DNA of 64,000 nt from Candidatus Binatia bacterium (GTDB taxonomy: Bacteria; Desulfobacterota; Binatia; HRBIN30), in assembly GCA_026415395.1 (NCBI GenBank), contig JAOAHD010000007.1, positions 62,001 to 126,000 on the forward strand. The letters are read 5' to 3'. Each line of letters opens with the position of its first letter. Position 1 is the first letter of the stretch. The position numbers were made by a program, and so were the translations under genes. Below are positions 52,253 through 61,362 of this stretch, piece after piece. Under the pieces are notes generated by a model. It did not search any database. It had not been told where the DNA came from and worked only from the letters and a program-made list of their open reading frames with translations.

Positions 52253-52470
52253 TTACGACCATGTCGAAGGCGGGTGCCGCGATGGCCAGGCGCGTGGCAT
52301 CGGTCGCAGCACTACTGTGGATCCAAGTGGATCCAAACCACTCTCCATGCTCCGCTCGCCACTCGCACCTCACTCTCAGCACCGCGGAAGGAGTAGACGC
52401 GCTCCGGGATGGTGCCACCGTGTTGAGTTCCGCGCGACGATGCAGTAACGCCGAGCAGCGCGAGGTGCAC

Positions 52471-53547
52471 ATGCGGAAATACCGAGTCATTCAATGGGCC
52501 ACTGGGCATGTCGGCAAGCATGCTTTGCGTGCCATTGCCCAGCATCCCGAGCTGGAGCTCGTGGGGGTTTGGGTCTCCAGCCGAGAGAAAGTTGGGCGCG
52601 ACGCGGGCGAGCTCTGTGGCATTCCCCCAATCGGCATCAAGGCCACCAACGATGCAGAGGCGCTCATTGCCACACCGGCCGACTGTGTCTGTTACACCGG
52701 TGCGACGGACTACCGGCCGGCCGAGGCCATTGAAGATATGTGCCGGCTATTGGCCGCGGGAAAGAACGTCGTCACGAGTTCCTTCGTGCCGTTGATTTAC
52801 CCTTGGCAGGTCGTCCCCGCGTTTGCCGAGCAACTGGAAGAGGCCTGCCGTCGCGGGCAGACGAGTTTTTACTGCTCGGGCATCGATCCAGGCTTTTCCC
52901 CCGATGCGCTGCCGATCACGCTCTCGAGTTTGTGCGAGCGTATCGATTCCATCCGCGCACAGGAGATTTTCAATTACGCCACCTACGATCAGCCGCAAAC
53001 GCTTTTCGAGGTGATGGGCTTCGGTAAGCCACCGGGAACACCGGTGCCCTTGCTCATGCCGGGTGCTTTATCGATGGCGTGGGGTGCGTCGGTGCGCATG
53101 GTGGCGGATGCTTTGGGGGTCGAGCTGGACGGAATCGAGCAGCGCCATGAACTCGAAGTTGCGCCCGAGGACTTCGCGATTTCCTGCGGAACGATTCGCA
53201 AGGGTACGGTGGCGGCACTCCGCTTCGAAGTCATGGGGATGGTCGGTGGGGAGCCACGCATTGTGGTGGAACACGTCACCCGCCTGCGCGACGATTTGGC
53301 ACCGCACTGGCCACAAGGTGTCGGGCCAGGGACCTATCGGGTGACCATCGAAGGCATGCCTTCGCTACGGTGCGATTTGCAGGTGGGCTTCCACAGCGTC
53401 GACCACAACATCGACGGTTGCGTGGCGACGGCCATGCGTCTGGTGAACGCCATTCCTGCATTGTGCCAAGCAAGCCCGGGCGTGAAAACCTATCTTGACT
53501 TGCCGTTGACCCCGGGCCGTCATGCCTTGCGGGTGCGCGGCAACTGA
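52471..53547 (+). CDS. DapB-like / 2,4-diaminopentanoate dehydrogenase-like oxidoreductase
   Basis: 358 residues from ATG 52471. The Rossmann start is VIQWATGHVGKHALRAIAQH and PELELVGVWVSSREKVGRDA, with GAxGxxG-like ATGHVG. The middle reads GATDYRPAEAIEDMCRLLA and GIDPGFSPDALPITL, then FEVMGFGKPPGTPVPLL. This layout matches DapB-N-fold NAD(P) oxidoreductases of the diaminopentanoate-dehydrogenase/DUF-type group. Those with known activity oxidise 2,4-diaminopentanoate in ornithine breakdown. Many homologues are unstudied. A class III aminotransferase follows 296 bases downstream, so amino-acid metabolism is plausible. Confidence 0.75.
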   Translation: MRKYRVIQWATGHVGKHALRAIAQHPELELVGVWVSSREKVGRDAGELCGIPPIGIKATNDAEALIATPADCVCYTGATDYRPAEAIEDMCRLLAAGKNVVTSSFVPLIYPWQVVPAFAEQLEEACRRGQTSFYCSGIDPGFSPDALPITLSSLCERIDSIRAQEIFNYATYDQPQTLFEVMGFGKPPGTPVPLLMPGALSMAWGASVRMVADALGVELDGIEQRHELEVAPEDFAISCGTIRKGTVAALRFEVMGMVGGEPRIVVEHVTRLRDDLAPHWPQGVGPGTYRVTIEGMPSLRCDLQVGFHSVDHNIDGCVATAMRLVNAIPALCQASPGVKTYLDLPLTPGRHALRVRGN

Positions 53548-53842
53548 ACTCAGCGGAGCGAGGGCGAAGCGATGGTCGGCGTGCACGCCGCTTTAGCTTT
53601 CGACCCACATGCCCTGAGTTTTTCGCGCGCAATGCGCAGGCCCGGTTCTGCGCGGAGCCCTCGTTTCTTACGGCGGAGTTCGGTATAAGGGGCGCCGTGT
53701 CGCAACAGCCCACAACACACGTTTTCCGCCGTGGACGCGGAGATGAGCAGCGTCCGCGGCTTGTCGAATCGCACACAGGAGTTGTGTGGCGGAGCGGTGC
53801 GAGGGCGGTCTTCTCCTGTGCAATTGCTCGAGGAGAGACGCA

Positions 53843-55219
53843 ATGACAGACACCGTGCATCGTTTTGCCCCTCGCCACTTGGTGTGTGGCTTCGCATCAC
53901 CATACCATCTGATGCAGCAGGGCACGCTGAGGCTGGTGAAGGGGCGGGGAATTTACGTTTGGGACCAACATGGGCGCCGCTACATCGATGGGCTTGCCTC
54001 GCTCTGGAACGTGGCGGTCGGCCACGGGCAGTCGAGCATCGCCCGCGCGGTCGCGCGGCAAATGGATCTCATTGCCTATGCGCCCACCCTTCTGGGATTT
54101 TCCTCGCAACCGGCTGAAGAGCTTGCCCGCCGCATCGTGCGGCTTGCCCCGCGCGGCCTCACCCGCGTGCTGTTTACCTCCGGCGGGTCGGAAGCCAATG
54201 AGTCGATCATCCGCCTCGTGCGCCTTTATTGGCGGCTCAAAGGGCATCCAGAAAAATACCGGATTGTCACCCTGAACCGCGGCTACCACGGCTCATCGAC
54301 GGGCGCTGCGAGTCTGACCGGCCTGCCGTATTTCCACCAATACTACGAGCCGCTGATGGAGGGCGTGTTGCGGTTGCCGCGCCCGCACTGCAGCGCCTGC
54401 GAGCTCGAACTCGAGCACCCAGCCTGTGGCCTGGCTTGCGCCAACCAACTGGAGGAAACGATCGAGCGCGAGGGGGCGCACACCATCGGTGCCATTTTGG
54501 TGGAACCTGTTCAAGGCGTGGGCGGAGTTATCGTGCCGCCAGACGGGTACCACCAGCGCCTGCGCGAGATTTGTACGCGACACAACATCTTGTTTGCCTG
54601 CGACGAGGTGATCACGGGCTTTGGTCGGCTGGGTTACCCGTTCGGAATCCAGCGTTGGCGGGTGACACCGGACTTAATCTCGTTCGCGAAAGGTGTCACC
54701 AGTGGGTACCTGCCGCTGGGTGGTGTTTTGCTGAGCGAAGAGATTTATCGCACCTTGGTGGAGGCCGGCCCGGATTTTTCTCTCCACCACGGCTTTACTT
54801 ATTCGGGACACCCAGCGGTGTGTGCGGCGGCCTTGGCCAACTTGAATCTCATGCGCCGCCGCCGGTTGATGTCGCGAGCACGCCGCCTGGAGGTTTACTT
54901 CGCAAAATTGTTGGAACCGGTGCGACGCCATCCGACCGTGCGCGAAACCCGCGTGATTGGCCTGATGGCTGCGGTTGAGTTCCACGAAGGAGTCGCGCCG
55001 GGAGGTGGGCAGTGGCCCTTTGCGGTGCGGGTCCGGCAAGCGTGCTTGGAACGCGGCCTGATCGTGCGTGCGAGTGGAAATGTGGTCGCCCTGTGCCCGC
55101 CGCTCGTGGTGAAGACGGCCGAACTTCGCCAGATCGTCGACACGCTGGACCAGGCAATTGCAGCGGTGAGTTCGGAGCAGGCGACCGCGGGGACGCGCGC
55201 CAGTCGGGCAAACGGTTGA
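53843..55219 (+). CDS. Class III pyridoxal-phosphate aminotransferase (omega-type)
   Basis: 458 residues from ATG 53843, with GAGGAG upstream. Fold type I signatures: GIYVWDQHGRRYIDGLASLW, LFTSGGSEANESIIRLVRLY, AILVEPVQGVGGVIVPPDGY, ILFACDEVITGFGRLGYPFG and DLISFAKGVTSGYLPLGG with the PLP Lys. The insert CSACELELEHPACGLACANQ is Cys-rich and unusual. The family includes beta-alanine/pyruvate and other omega-transaminases. Substrate unknown. argC follows 34 bases later, so the two are likely co-transcribed, yet this sequence is not a typical ArgD. Confidence 0.88.
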   Translation: MTDTVHRFAPRHLVCGFASPYHLMQQGTLRLVKGRGIYVWDQHGRRYIDGLASLWNVAVGHGQSSIARAVARQMDLIAYAPTLLGFSSQPAEELARRIVRLAPRGLTRVLFTSGGSEANESIIRLVRLYWRLKGHPEKYRIVTLNRGYHGSSTGAASLTGLPYFHQYYEPLMEGVLRLPRPHCSACELELEHPACGLACANQLEETIEREGAHTIGAILVEPVQGVGGVIVPPDGYHQRLREICTRHNILFACDEVITGFGRLGYPFGIQRWRVTPDLISFAKGVTSGYLPLGGVLLSEEIYRTLVEAGPDFSLHHGFTYSGHPAVCAAALANLNLMRRRRLMSRARRLEVYFAKLLEPVRRHPTVRETRVIGLMAAVEFHEGVAPGGGQWPFAVRVRQACLERGLIVRASGNVVALCPPLVVKTAELRQIVDTLDQAIAAVSSEQATAGTRASRANG

Positions 55220-55252
55220 GCCCTCGGCAGCGAGCCCCTACACGTAAGCCCC

Positions 55253-56203
55253 ATGCGACCGAAAATTTACGTGGATGGCCAGGAGGGTACCACCGGTCTG
55301 AGAATCCGGGACTGGCTGTCGTGGCGCGGCGATCTCGACCTCATTGTGCTGCCGCACGCCCAAAGGAAAGATCCGGAAGCCCGCTACGAAGCCATGGCCG
55401 CCGCGGACGTGGTGATTCTCTGCCTACCCGACGAGGCTGCGCGCGAAGCGGCGCAGTGGGCGGCAAAGGCAGGCACGCGCCTAATCGACGCCAGCACAGC
55501 CCACCGCGTACATCCGGACTGGGTGTATGGCCTCCCGGAACTCAGCCCAGAACAGGAAGCTGCGATTCGTGGCGCCACGCGGGTCGCGAATCCTGGCTGC
55601 TATGCATCCGCGTTTATCCTTTTGGTTCGTCCGTTAATCGATGCTGGTCTCGTGGAGCCCGAGGCTCCGCTGGTTTGCCATGCTCTCTCCGGCTACTCGG
55701 GTGGCGGTCGGGCACTGATCGAGCGCTGGGAAGACCCCGAAGCGGGGCTTGCCCAACTGCCCTACGAGGCACCCTACGCCCTGCAGCGTGTTCATAAGCA
55801 TATCCCGGAGATGATGCGCTACACGGGGCTCGTTACGGAACCGTACTTCGAACCCGCAGTGGGGCCGTTTCGCTGCGGGATGCGGGTGCAAATTCCCCTG
55901 CACGCGCGACACCTGCGCGGCACGCCGCGGCAAGTGTGGGATACCCTGGCGGAGCGGTACGACGGGCAGGCTTTCGTGCGTCTCCATCGTTACAGCGAAA
56001 ACGGCGAGCTGGCCGAAGACGCGCTGAGCCCGCTTGCTTGCAACGACACCAACCGCATGGAGTTGCACGCGATCCCTCATCCTTCGGGGCACGTGCTCCT
56101 CGTTGCCGTGCTGGATAACTTGGGCAAGGGTGCCGCCGGCAGCGCGATTCAAAATCTGAACCTCATGTTGGGTTTGCCGGCGCACACTGGGTTGCCTGCG
56201 TGA
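55253..56203 (+). CDS. argC: N-acetyl-gamma-glutamyl-phosphate reductase, type 2
   Basis: 316 residues, the short (type 2) form. Reduces N-acetylglutamyl phosphate in arginine synthesis. Start KIYVDGQEGTTGLRIRDWLS (GxEGxTG dinucleotide motif), ADVVILCLPDEAAREAAQW, STAHRVHPDWVYGLPEL, catalytic Cys in ATRVANPGCYASAFILLVRP, His region GYSGGGRALIERWEDPE and HIPEMM. The end is DNLGKGAAGSAIQNLNLMLG. No other arginine genes are near. Confidence 0.94.
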   Translation: MRPKIYVDGQEGTTGLRIRDWLSWRGDLDLIVLPHAQRKDPEARYEAMAAADVVILCLPDEAAREAAQWAAKAGTRLIDASTAHRVHPDWVYGLPELSPEQEAAIRGATRVANPGCYASAFILLVRPLIDAGLVEPEAPLVCHALSGYSGGGRALIERWEDPEAGLAQLPYEAPYALQRVHKHIPEMMRYTGLVTEPYFEPAVGPFRCGMRVQIPLHARHLRGTPRQVWDTLAERYDGQAFVRLHRYSENGELAEDALSPLACNDTNRMELHAIPHPSGHVLLVAVLDNLGKGAAGSAIQNLNLMLGLPAHTGLPA

Positions 56204-56355
56204 AGTCGCGCACGGCTGGGCGGGCCCTTCTTTGAGAGCGCCGGAGCTAGCTGACAAGTGAGCTCAGCGGGCTCGTAGTCGGGGTGGACGCGCCGCTAGC
56301 GCTGGGCGCCTTTGTGTGTCGAGGGGCGGTTCCTCCGCGCGCTGCAAGGGCGCGG

Positions 56356-57357
56356 CTATGCCATTACCAACACGCCCGTGCCCTCGAGCCCGTCGAACTT
56401 GAGCCGCCGGAGGACCTCGTTGGCCTCGTGCAGCGGAAACACCCGGACGCGTGCCCGGATCGGAATGGCTGCGGCGAGGGCGAGCAGCTCTTCCGCATCA
56501 GCGCGGGTGTTGGCAGTGACGCTGCGCAGGTTTTTTTCATAAAACACATGGCGCTCGTAATTGAGCGGAGGAATGTCGGTCAGGTAAATTCCGGCAATCG
56601 CTAGCGTGCCGCCGCGATCGAGCGCTTCCAGAGCGGGGTGTACGAGGTGGCCCACGGGAGCGAACAAAATGGCCGAGTCGAGTGGCACGGGCGGCTTGTC
56701 CTGGGAGTCCCCTACCCACACCGCACCCAAGGCGAGTGCGAGCTCGCGGTGCTTTGACTCGCGCGTCATGACGTACACTTCGCACCCCCAGTGACGCGCT
56801 ACTTGGATGGCAATGTGGGCCGAGGAACCGAAGCCGTACATTCCTAAACGGCAACCCGGACGCGTTTCGGCGCGGCGCAGTGCGCGGTAGCCAATGATGC
56901 CAGCGCAAAGCAGCGGTGTGGCCTCGGCAGCACCAAGTTCAGGCGGGATCGGGTGGGCAAATTCTTCTGGTACGACGGTGTACTCGGCGTAGCCGCCGTC
57001 CGCGTGGTAACCGGTAAAGCGCGCGTTCGGGCATAAGTTCTCCTGTCCGGTGCTGCAGTACCGGCAAGTTCCGCAGGTCCACCGAAGCCAAGCAATCCCC
57101 ACACGATCGCCGACACGAAAACGCCTGGCTCCCAGACCCAATTGCGCCACTGTGCCTACCACTTGGTGGCCCGGCACAACGGAGTCGCGAACCGGCGGCA
57201 AGTCGCCTTCCACTACATGCAAGTCAGTGCGGCAAACGCCACAAGCTTCGACCCGCACGAGGAGTTCTCCCTCTCCAGGCTGAGGCTCGGGCAGCTCAGC
57301 GAGCTCGAGCGGCAGCTCTTCGATGGGCTTTGGTTGTCGCAGGACCATTGCCTTCAT
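56356..57357 (-). CDS. Zinc-dependent alcohol dehydrogenase (structural-zinc type)
   Basis: 333 residues from ATG 57357. Catalytic zinc: ACGVCRTDLHVVEGDLPP and VVPGHQVVGTV. Structural zinc lobe: CGTCRYCSTGQENLC, four cysteines intact. NAD(P) fold MYGFGSSAHIAIQVARHWGC. The DGGYAEYTVVPEEFAHPIPP region and CRLGMYG suggest the AdhP-like/zinc-binding MDR group acting on primary alcohols or aldehydes. The frame runs 110 codons further upstream but lacks conservation. It converges on argC. Confidence 0.9.
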   Translation of the reverse strand: MKAMVLRQPKPIEELPLELAELPEPQPGEGELLVRVEACGVCRTDLHVVEGDLPPVRDSVVPGHQVVGTVAQLGLGARRFRVGDRVGIAWLRWTCGTCRYCSTGQENLCPNARFTGYHADGGYAEYTVVPEEFAHPIPPELGAAEATPLLCAGIIGYRALRRAETRPGCRLGMYGFGSSAHIAIQVARHWGCEVYVMTRESKHRELALALGAVWVGDSQDKPPVPLDSAILFAPVGHLVHPALEALDRGGTLAIAGIYLTDIPPLNYERHVFYEKNLRSVTANTRADAEELLALAAAIPIRARVRVFPLHEANEVLRRLKFDGLEGTGVLVMA

Positions 57358-57551
57358 GTCGCACTCTCCAACATGCTTGTTCGCTAGAAGAAGAGCGCTG
57401 GCAAGCCCCAGCCCACTTGCTGCTCTCGCTGATCCAAGGGCCTCTGGGAGGGTGTTGGAGAAAGCCGCGACACTATCCGCTCGATTGATTCGAGGTGTTT
57501 CGGAGCTCGCAGCGCCATGCCCGGCAAGCCGCAAGAACCCGTGATGCGGGT

Positions 57552-58013
57552 TTAGAGCTCGACTTTGTGCAGGCGCACGTGCGGTGCGTACTCGAGAAAG
57601 GGGGCGAGCGTGTGCAGCTTGTATTCCTTTTCGTAGCAGATGCGCACGATGCCGGTGTTCACGAGAACCTTGAAGCAGTGGATGCACGGGGTGTGGGTGA
57701 TGTAAATCGTTGCATCGCGGATCGAGGTGCCGTTTTTCGCCGCCTGCGCAATGGCGTTGATTTCTGCATGGATCGTGCGGAAGCAGTTCTCTTCCACCTC
57801 TCCAGTGGGGGTGGTTGAACGGTAGATGAGGCAGCCAACGTCCAGGCAGTGCGGCAGGCCAGACGGCGCGCCATTGTAGCCGGTGGCGAGGATGTTTTTG
57901 TCGCGCACGATTACTGCCCCCACCTTTGCCCGTAAACAGGTGGAACGCTCAGCAACGGTGCGCGTGATGGTGAGAAAATACTGGTCCCAGCTCGGACGCA
58001 CGAGATTGGCCAT
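57552..58013 (-). CDS. Deoxycytidylate (dCMP) deaminase family protein
   Basis: 153 residues from ATG 58013. Zinc site: IHAEINAIAQAAKNG (HAE) and HTPCIHCFKVLVNTG (PCxxC), with a third pattern GYNGAPSGLPHCLDVGC typical of dCMP deaminases (ComEB-like). It converts dCMP to dUMP for thymidylate synthesis. GAVIVRDKNILATGYNG and YEKEYKLHTLAPFLEYAPHV complete the fold. It is 2 bases from the M50 protease stop, the two genes transcribed together. Confidence 0.92.
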   Translation of the reverse strand: MANLVRPSWDQYFLTITRTVAERSTCLRAKVGAVIVRDKNILATGYNGAPSGLPHCLDVGCLIYRSTTPTGEVEENCFRTIHAEINAIAQAAKNGTSIRDATIYITHTPCIHCFKVLVNTGIVRICYEKEYKLHTLAPFLEYAPHVRLHKVEL

Positions 58014-58015
58014 GG

Positions 58016-59032
58016 TTACGCTTCCTGCAAACCAAGTTCTCGCAGATTTTCCCGTTCTCGCTCCATCGGCACACCCTCGCGCTGCATCGATTGTGGAGAT
58101 TGCATGGGAGCGATTGGCTTCGGCACGAACAGCACCACGAACAATAAGCAAGTCAGGAGAAACCCAAGCCGCCGCCAGCCGCGCAGCGGGATCCAGTCGG
58201 TGCGGGTCGGCGGATGGTCGAAACCGAGTAACAAGGGAAATAGCGCCCAGAAGTACCAACCAGGCCAGAAGAACAAGGCGCAGGCCACCACCGCCACCCA
58301 CGCGATGCGTGCCCACAGGGCATGCCGGCGACCGAAAAAGGCGTAAGTTACGTGCCCGCCGTCGAGCTGCCCCATGGGAAGCAAATTCAACACGGTGACG
58401 AAGAAGCCCACCCAGCCGGCAAAGGCGACGGGACTAAAGTAGAGCGCGTAGCCGTCGGGCACCGTGCCGTGCACCCACTGCACGAGCGCTTTGGTGAGCA
58501 AGGAATCGCCCAGCTCGATCCCCAAGCCATCTGCAGGAAGCGGTTCGATGCGGGATTGCTGCAAGCCAATGACAAAGGCCACCACGGCGGCAACAAACCC
58601 AGCCCATGGCCCGGCGGCTCCGACGTCGAACAGCGCAGCGCGACTATACGGAATTGCCTCCATGCGAATGAAGGCGCCGAACGTCCCGATAAAAAATGGC
58701 GGTGCGGGCAAGAAATACGGCAAGCTAGCCGGCACGCGGTGATAGCGGGCGGTGAAATAGTGACCGAGTTCGTGAATGGTAAGGATCGACATGAGCGCAA
58801 TTGCAAAGGGCAGTCCTGCCCAAATGCCGCTCGGATTTTGCAATAAATCCACACCTTCGAGCAGAGCACCATTGATGGTCACGGTGCCGAAGGTGACGAG
58901 AAACAGAACTAAGTGCAGCCAGAGTCGCGGTCGTCGCGCCGGCGGTGCCGGCGGGGTCAAGACGCGGTACCGATCATCGACACGGGGCGTGATCGGTTCC
59001 ACGCCTTCCCTAGTTGCCGGTGGCGTGGGCAT
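58016..59032 (-). CDS. Site-2-protease-type (M50) intramembrane metallopeptidase
   Basis: 338 residues from ATG 59032, overlapping the end of the SAM-hydrolase gene by 23 bases. Zinc motif SILTIHELGHYFTARYHRVP on a membrane helix, and the second site NLLPMGQLDGGHVTYAFFG with NxxPxxxLDGGH. About six membrane segments. Pattern matches plant/bacterial EGY-like or S2P proteins, which cut membrane-bound regulators. The target is unknown. Its place between SAM hydrolase and dCMP deaminase carries no obvious functional clue. Confidence 0.9.
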   Translation of the reverse strand: MPTPPATREGVEPITPRVDDRYRVLTPPAPPARRPRLWLHLVLFLVTFGTVTINGALLEGVDLLQNPSGIWAGLPFAIALMSILTIHELGHYFTARYHRVPASLPYFLPAPPFFIGTFGAFIRMEAIPYSRAALFDVGAAGPWAGFVAAVVAFVIGLQQSRIEPLPADGLGIELGDSLLTKALVQWVHGTVPDGYALYFSPVAFAGWVGFFVTVLNLLPMGQLDGGHVTYAFFGRRHALWARIAWVAVVACALFFWPGWYFWALFPLLLGFDHPPTRTDWIPLRGWRRLGFLLTCLLFVVLFVPKPIAPMQSPQSMQREGVPMERERENLRELGLQEA

Positions 59033-59822
59033 CCCGTTCTGTTGCCACCACCTCATCGCCGACACCTGCTTGCAGCAAGCGTTGCGCGTTGCCGTTTCGC
59101 TGGGCGATCTCCACGAGCTCCCAACTGCCAAATAGCGCCCCCAAGCCCCCGGCGGGCAAGCTGGCGTACGTGGGCACGAGTCCGTGAATCCATGAGTTGC
59201 GGATCCTAAACCAAAGCCGCTCGGGAGCAAAGTGCGCCAGGCTGGCTGCATCGAAGTTGGTAATCAAATTGCCGAAGCGGTCGACATACAAAACGCGGCC
59301 AACCAGCGCACTGCCCGCAGGCGCCGGTCTCGGGAGGTCCAGTTCGATCGGGTCTTGTACTTCCGGACCAAGCTCACTGAAGTCCACCCCAGCGAGCAAG
59401 TGGCCAGCCACCGCGGCAAAGATGTCTCGACCGTGGAAGGTGTTCGACACGGGATGCAAGAACAGCGACCGGTTTGCCAGCACGCGCACTTGCTCGCGCT
59501 GATTGCGGGCAGCCGCCAAGGTGAGGAGCCCATTGTCCGGACCGAGAAACACTTGCCCGCCGCTGGCAATGGCGAGCGCTCTCCGTTCTGAGCCCACCCC
59601 TGGATCGACCACTGCCACGTGAATTGTGCCGGCGGGAAAAAAACGCACCGCGCTCCGCAACGCTAGGGCACCGAGCAGCACTTGCTGCGGGGGGATTTCG
59701 TGGGTCAAGTCGACAATGGCAGCGTCGCGCGCCCGCGCTAGGATCACACCTTTCATGATGCCGACGTAGGGGTCAGCCGAGCCGAAATCCGTCAGTAACG
59801 TTACGATCCCCGCGCGCGGCAT
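59010..59822 (-). CDS. SAM hydroxide adenosyltransferase (DUF62 family)
   Basis: 270 residues. The signature begins IVTLLTDFGSADPYVGIMKG, then DLTHEIPPQQVLLGALALRS, HVAVVDPGVGSERRALAIAS, FLGPDNGLLTLAAARN, FHGRDIFAAVAGHLLAGVDF and DRFGNLITNF. These enzymes hydrolyse SAM to adenosine and methionine, and the fluorinase/chlorinase relatives share the fold. The extra loop of true fluorinases is not evident. It is 12 bases from the glutamate-cysteine ligase stop. Confidence 0.92.
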   Translation of the reverse strand: MPRAGIVTLLTDFGSADPYVGIMKGVILARARDAAIVDLTHEIPPQQVLLGALALRSAVRFFPAGTIHVAVVDPGVGSERRALAIASGGQVFLGPDNGLLTLAAARNQREQVRVLANRSLFLHPVSNTFHGRDIFAAVAGHLLAGVDFSELGPEVQDPIELDLPRPAPAGSALVGRVLYVDRFGNLITNFDAASLAHFAPERLWFRIRNSWIHGLVPTYASLPAGGLGALFGSWELVEIAQRNGNAQRLLQAGVGDEVVATERDAHATGN

Positions 59823-59834
59823 AGACGCCGACCG

Positions 59835-61208
59835 TTAACCTTCAGCAGCATCCGCTCGGTATGCGAGCCCTTCCACCAAGCGGTGCGGTTCGCGATTCCA
59901 AGCCCCGATCCATTTCTCGATCACCCGCTCCGCAGGGCAGCTGCCTTTGCGCGTCCAGTCGCGCACCGGTTCGAGGTACATCGCTTCGCTTTCTTCGCCG
60001 GGCGGCCGTTGCCGATCGAGGCCGTACTCGGCAATCGCCACTAGCTCGCGGGCAAGTTCGCGTAACTCCACGCGGCGAAAGCGCGCGTGCAGTCCTTGCC
60101 GGTGAGCGTGGTGGTACACCTCGAGCCGCTCTTCCCAACGCCAATGTTTCACCAAGTCCCACGCGGCCAGCAGTGCATCGCTATCGTAAAACACGCCTTT
60201 CACCAGTGCCGGCACGGCCAGCATGAACTCCGGTGGCTGGCTGTCAACCGAGCGAATTTCGATGTACCGCTTCATCCGTGCCTCGGGGAACAACGTCGTG
60301 AGATGCGAGTTCCAATCGGCCAATGTGGCACGTTCCCCCTGGTAACCGTGTTGCCAAAACTCGCGGAAGGTCAGATGAGTCATGTCGACCCATCGGTCGC
60401 CACGAACGATGAAATACATAGGCACGTCGAGTGCGTATTCGACGTAGTCCGCGAACCCCGCCGCCGCCGAAAATACGAAGGGCAAGAGACCACAGCGAGC
60501 CGGGTCGGTATCGGTCCAGATGTGGCCGCGATAGCTCAAAAAGCCATTTAAATCGCCGTCACTGAGCGGCGAGTTCGCGAACATGGCGTTCAGGATGGGC
60601 GCCAGGGCATTGCCGAGGCGCAGCTTCGCCATGGCGTCTGACTCGCTGGCAAAATCGATGTTCACTTGCACCGTGGCGGTTTGTTTCATCATCCGGTGTC
60701 CGAGTGTGCCCACCCTTTCCATGTAGGGGGCCATGATGCGGTAGCGGCGCTTCGGGACCCATTCGATTTCCTCGACACGACTGAGGGGCTGCATGCCGAG
60801 TCCGATGAAGGCGATGTCCAACTCGCGCGCGACGGTCACGATCTGGCGCACGTGTTCGCGAAACTCTCTCCCTGCTTCGTGTACGTTTCGCCACTGTTCT
60901 CCACTGAGTTCCAACTGGCCACCAGGCTCCAACGTGATCGAGGCGCGCTCGCCAGCGAGGGCAATCACCCGGCCGTCTTCGACCACAGGGGTCCAGCCGA
61001 AGCGGTCGGCCATGCGGCGGAGAATTTCTTCGATTCCGCCGGTAAACGGAGCTGCGGTGCCATCAGCAACGCGCACGCCTACCTTCTCGTACTCGGTACC
61101 GATGCGCCACTGCTCGCGCGGCTTGCAGGCCGCCTCGAAGTAGCGCACCAAGTCGTCGTACGACTCGACGGGCACCTCTTCAGACACATTGGCCACATAT
61201 TGAGACAT
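59835..61208 (-). CDS. gshA: Glutamate-cysteine ligase, plant/alphaproteobacterial type
   Basis: 457 residues, standard for the second GCL class. WRIGTEYEKVGVRVADGTAA is the N-terminal ATP/glutamate region. LEPGGQLELSGEQWRNVHEA, FIGLGMQPLSRVEEIEWVPK and RRYRIMAPYMERVG follow, then MMKQTATVQVNIDFASESDA, MFANSPLSDGDLNGFLSYRG and HIWTDTDPARCGLLPFVF, all conserved in this class. It makes gamma-glutamylcysteine, the first step to glutathione. No gshB (glutathione synthase) is in the window. Together with the exported gamma-glutamyltransferase at 18 kb it supports gamma-glutamyl thiol metabolism. Confidence 0.92.
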   Translation of the reverse strand: MSQYVANVSEEVPVESYDDLVRYFEAACKPREQWRIGTEYEKVGVRVADGTAAPFTGGIEEILRRMADRFGWTPVVEDGRVIALAGERASITLEPGGQLELSGEQWRNVHEAGREFREHVRQIVTVARELDIAFIGLGMQPLSRVEEIEWVPKRRYRIMAPYMERVGTLGHRMMKQTATVQVNIDFASESDAMAKLRLGNALAPILNAMFANSPLSDGDLNGFLSYRGHIWTDTDPARCGLLPFVFSAAAGFADYVEYALDVPMYFIVRGDRWVDMTHLTFREFWQHGYQGERATLADWNSHLTTLFPEARMKRYIEIRSVDSQPPEFMLAVPALVKGVFYDSDALLAAWDLVKHWRWEERLEVYHHAHRQGLHARFRRVELRELARELVAIAEYGLDRQRPPGEESEAMYLEPVRDWTRKGSCPAERVIEKWIGAWNREPHRLVEGLAYRADAAEG

Positions 61209-61362
61209 CGCGGTTCCGCCCAGCGTGAAACGGCTCCAAATTACCCGTGTTGTTTGCGTTGGCGCAAGCCAGAGGCGGCTGGGGCCCCCTTGCGCGCCGC
61301 GGGGCCGACGGCGCTCGTTTCAAGGCTGCGGCCTGTGCGGGATGCGGTGCTTCTCCGCAACC

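Larger units (their letters stand above)
51819..52470. other. Repeat-rich spacer between mutY and the DapB-like gene
   Basis: No gene. Contains palindrome copies B (51866-51885) and C (52233-52252), each followed by a stretch resembling reverse-complemented 7-bp units (ATTCACC, ATTCGCT at about 51977; CGCTCGCC, ACTCGC at about 52354). A few GGATCC repeats near 52318-52332 (GGATCCAAGT, GGATCCAAAC) are of the same low-complexity kind. Confidence 0.6.
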
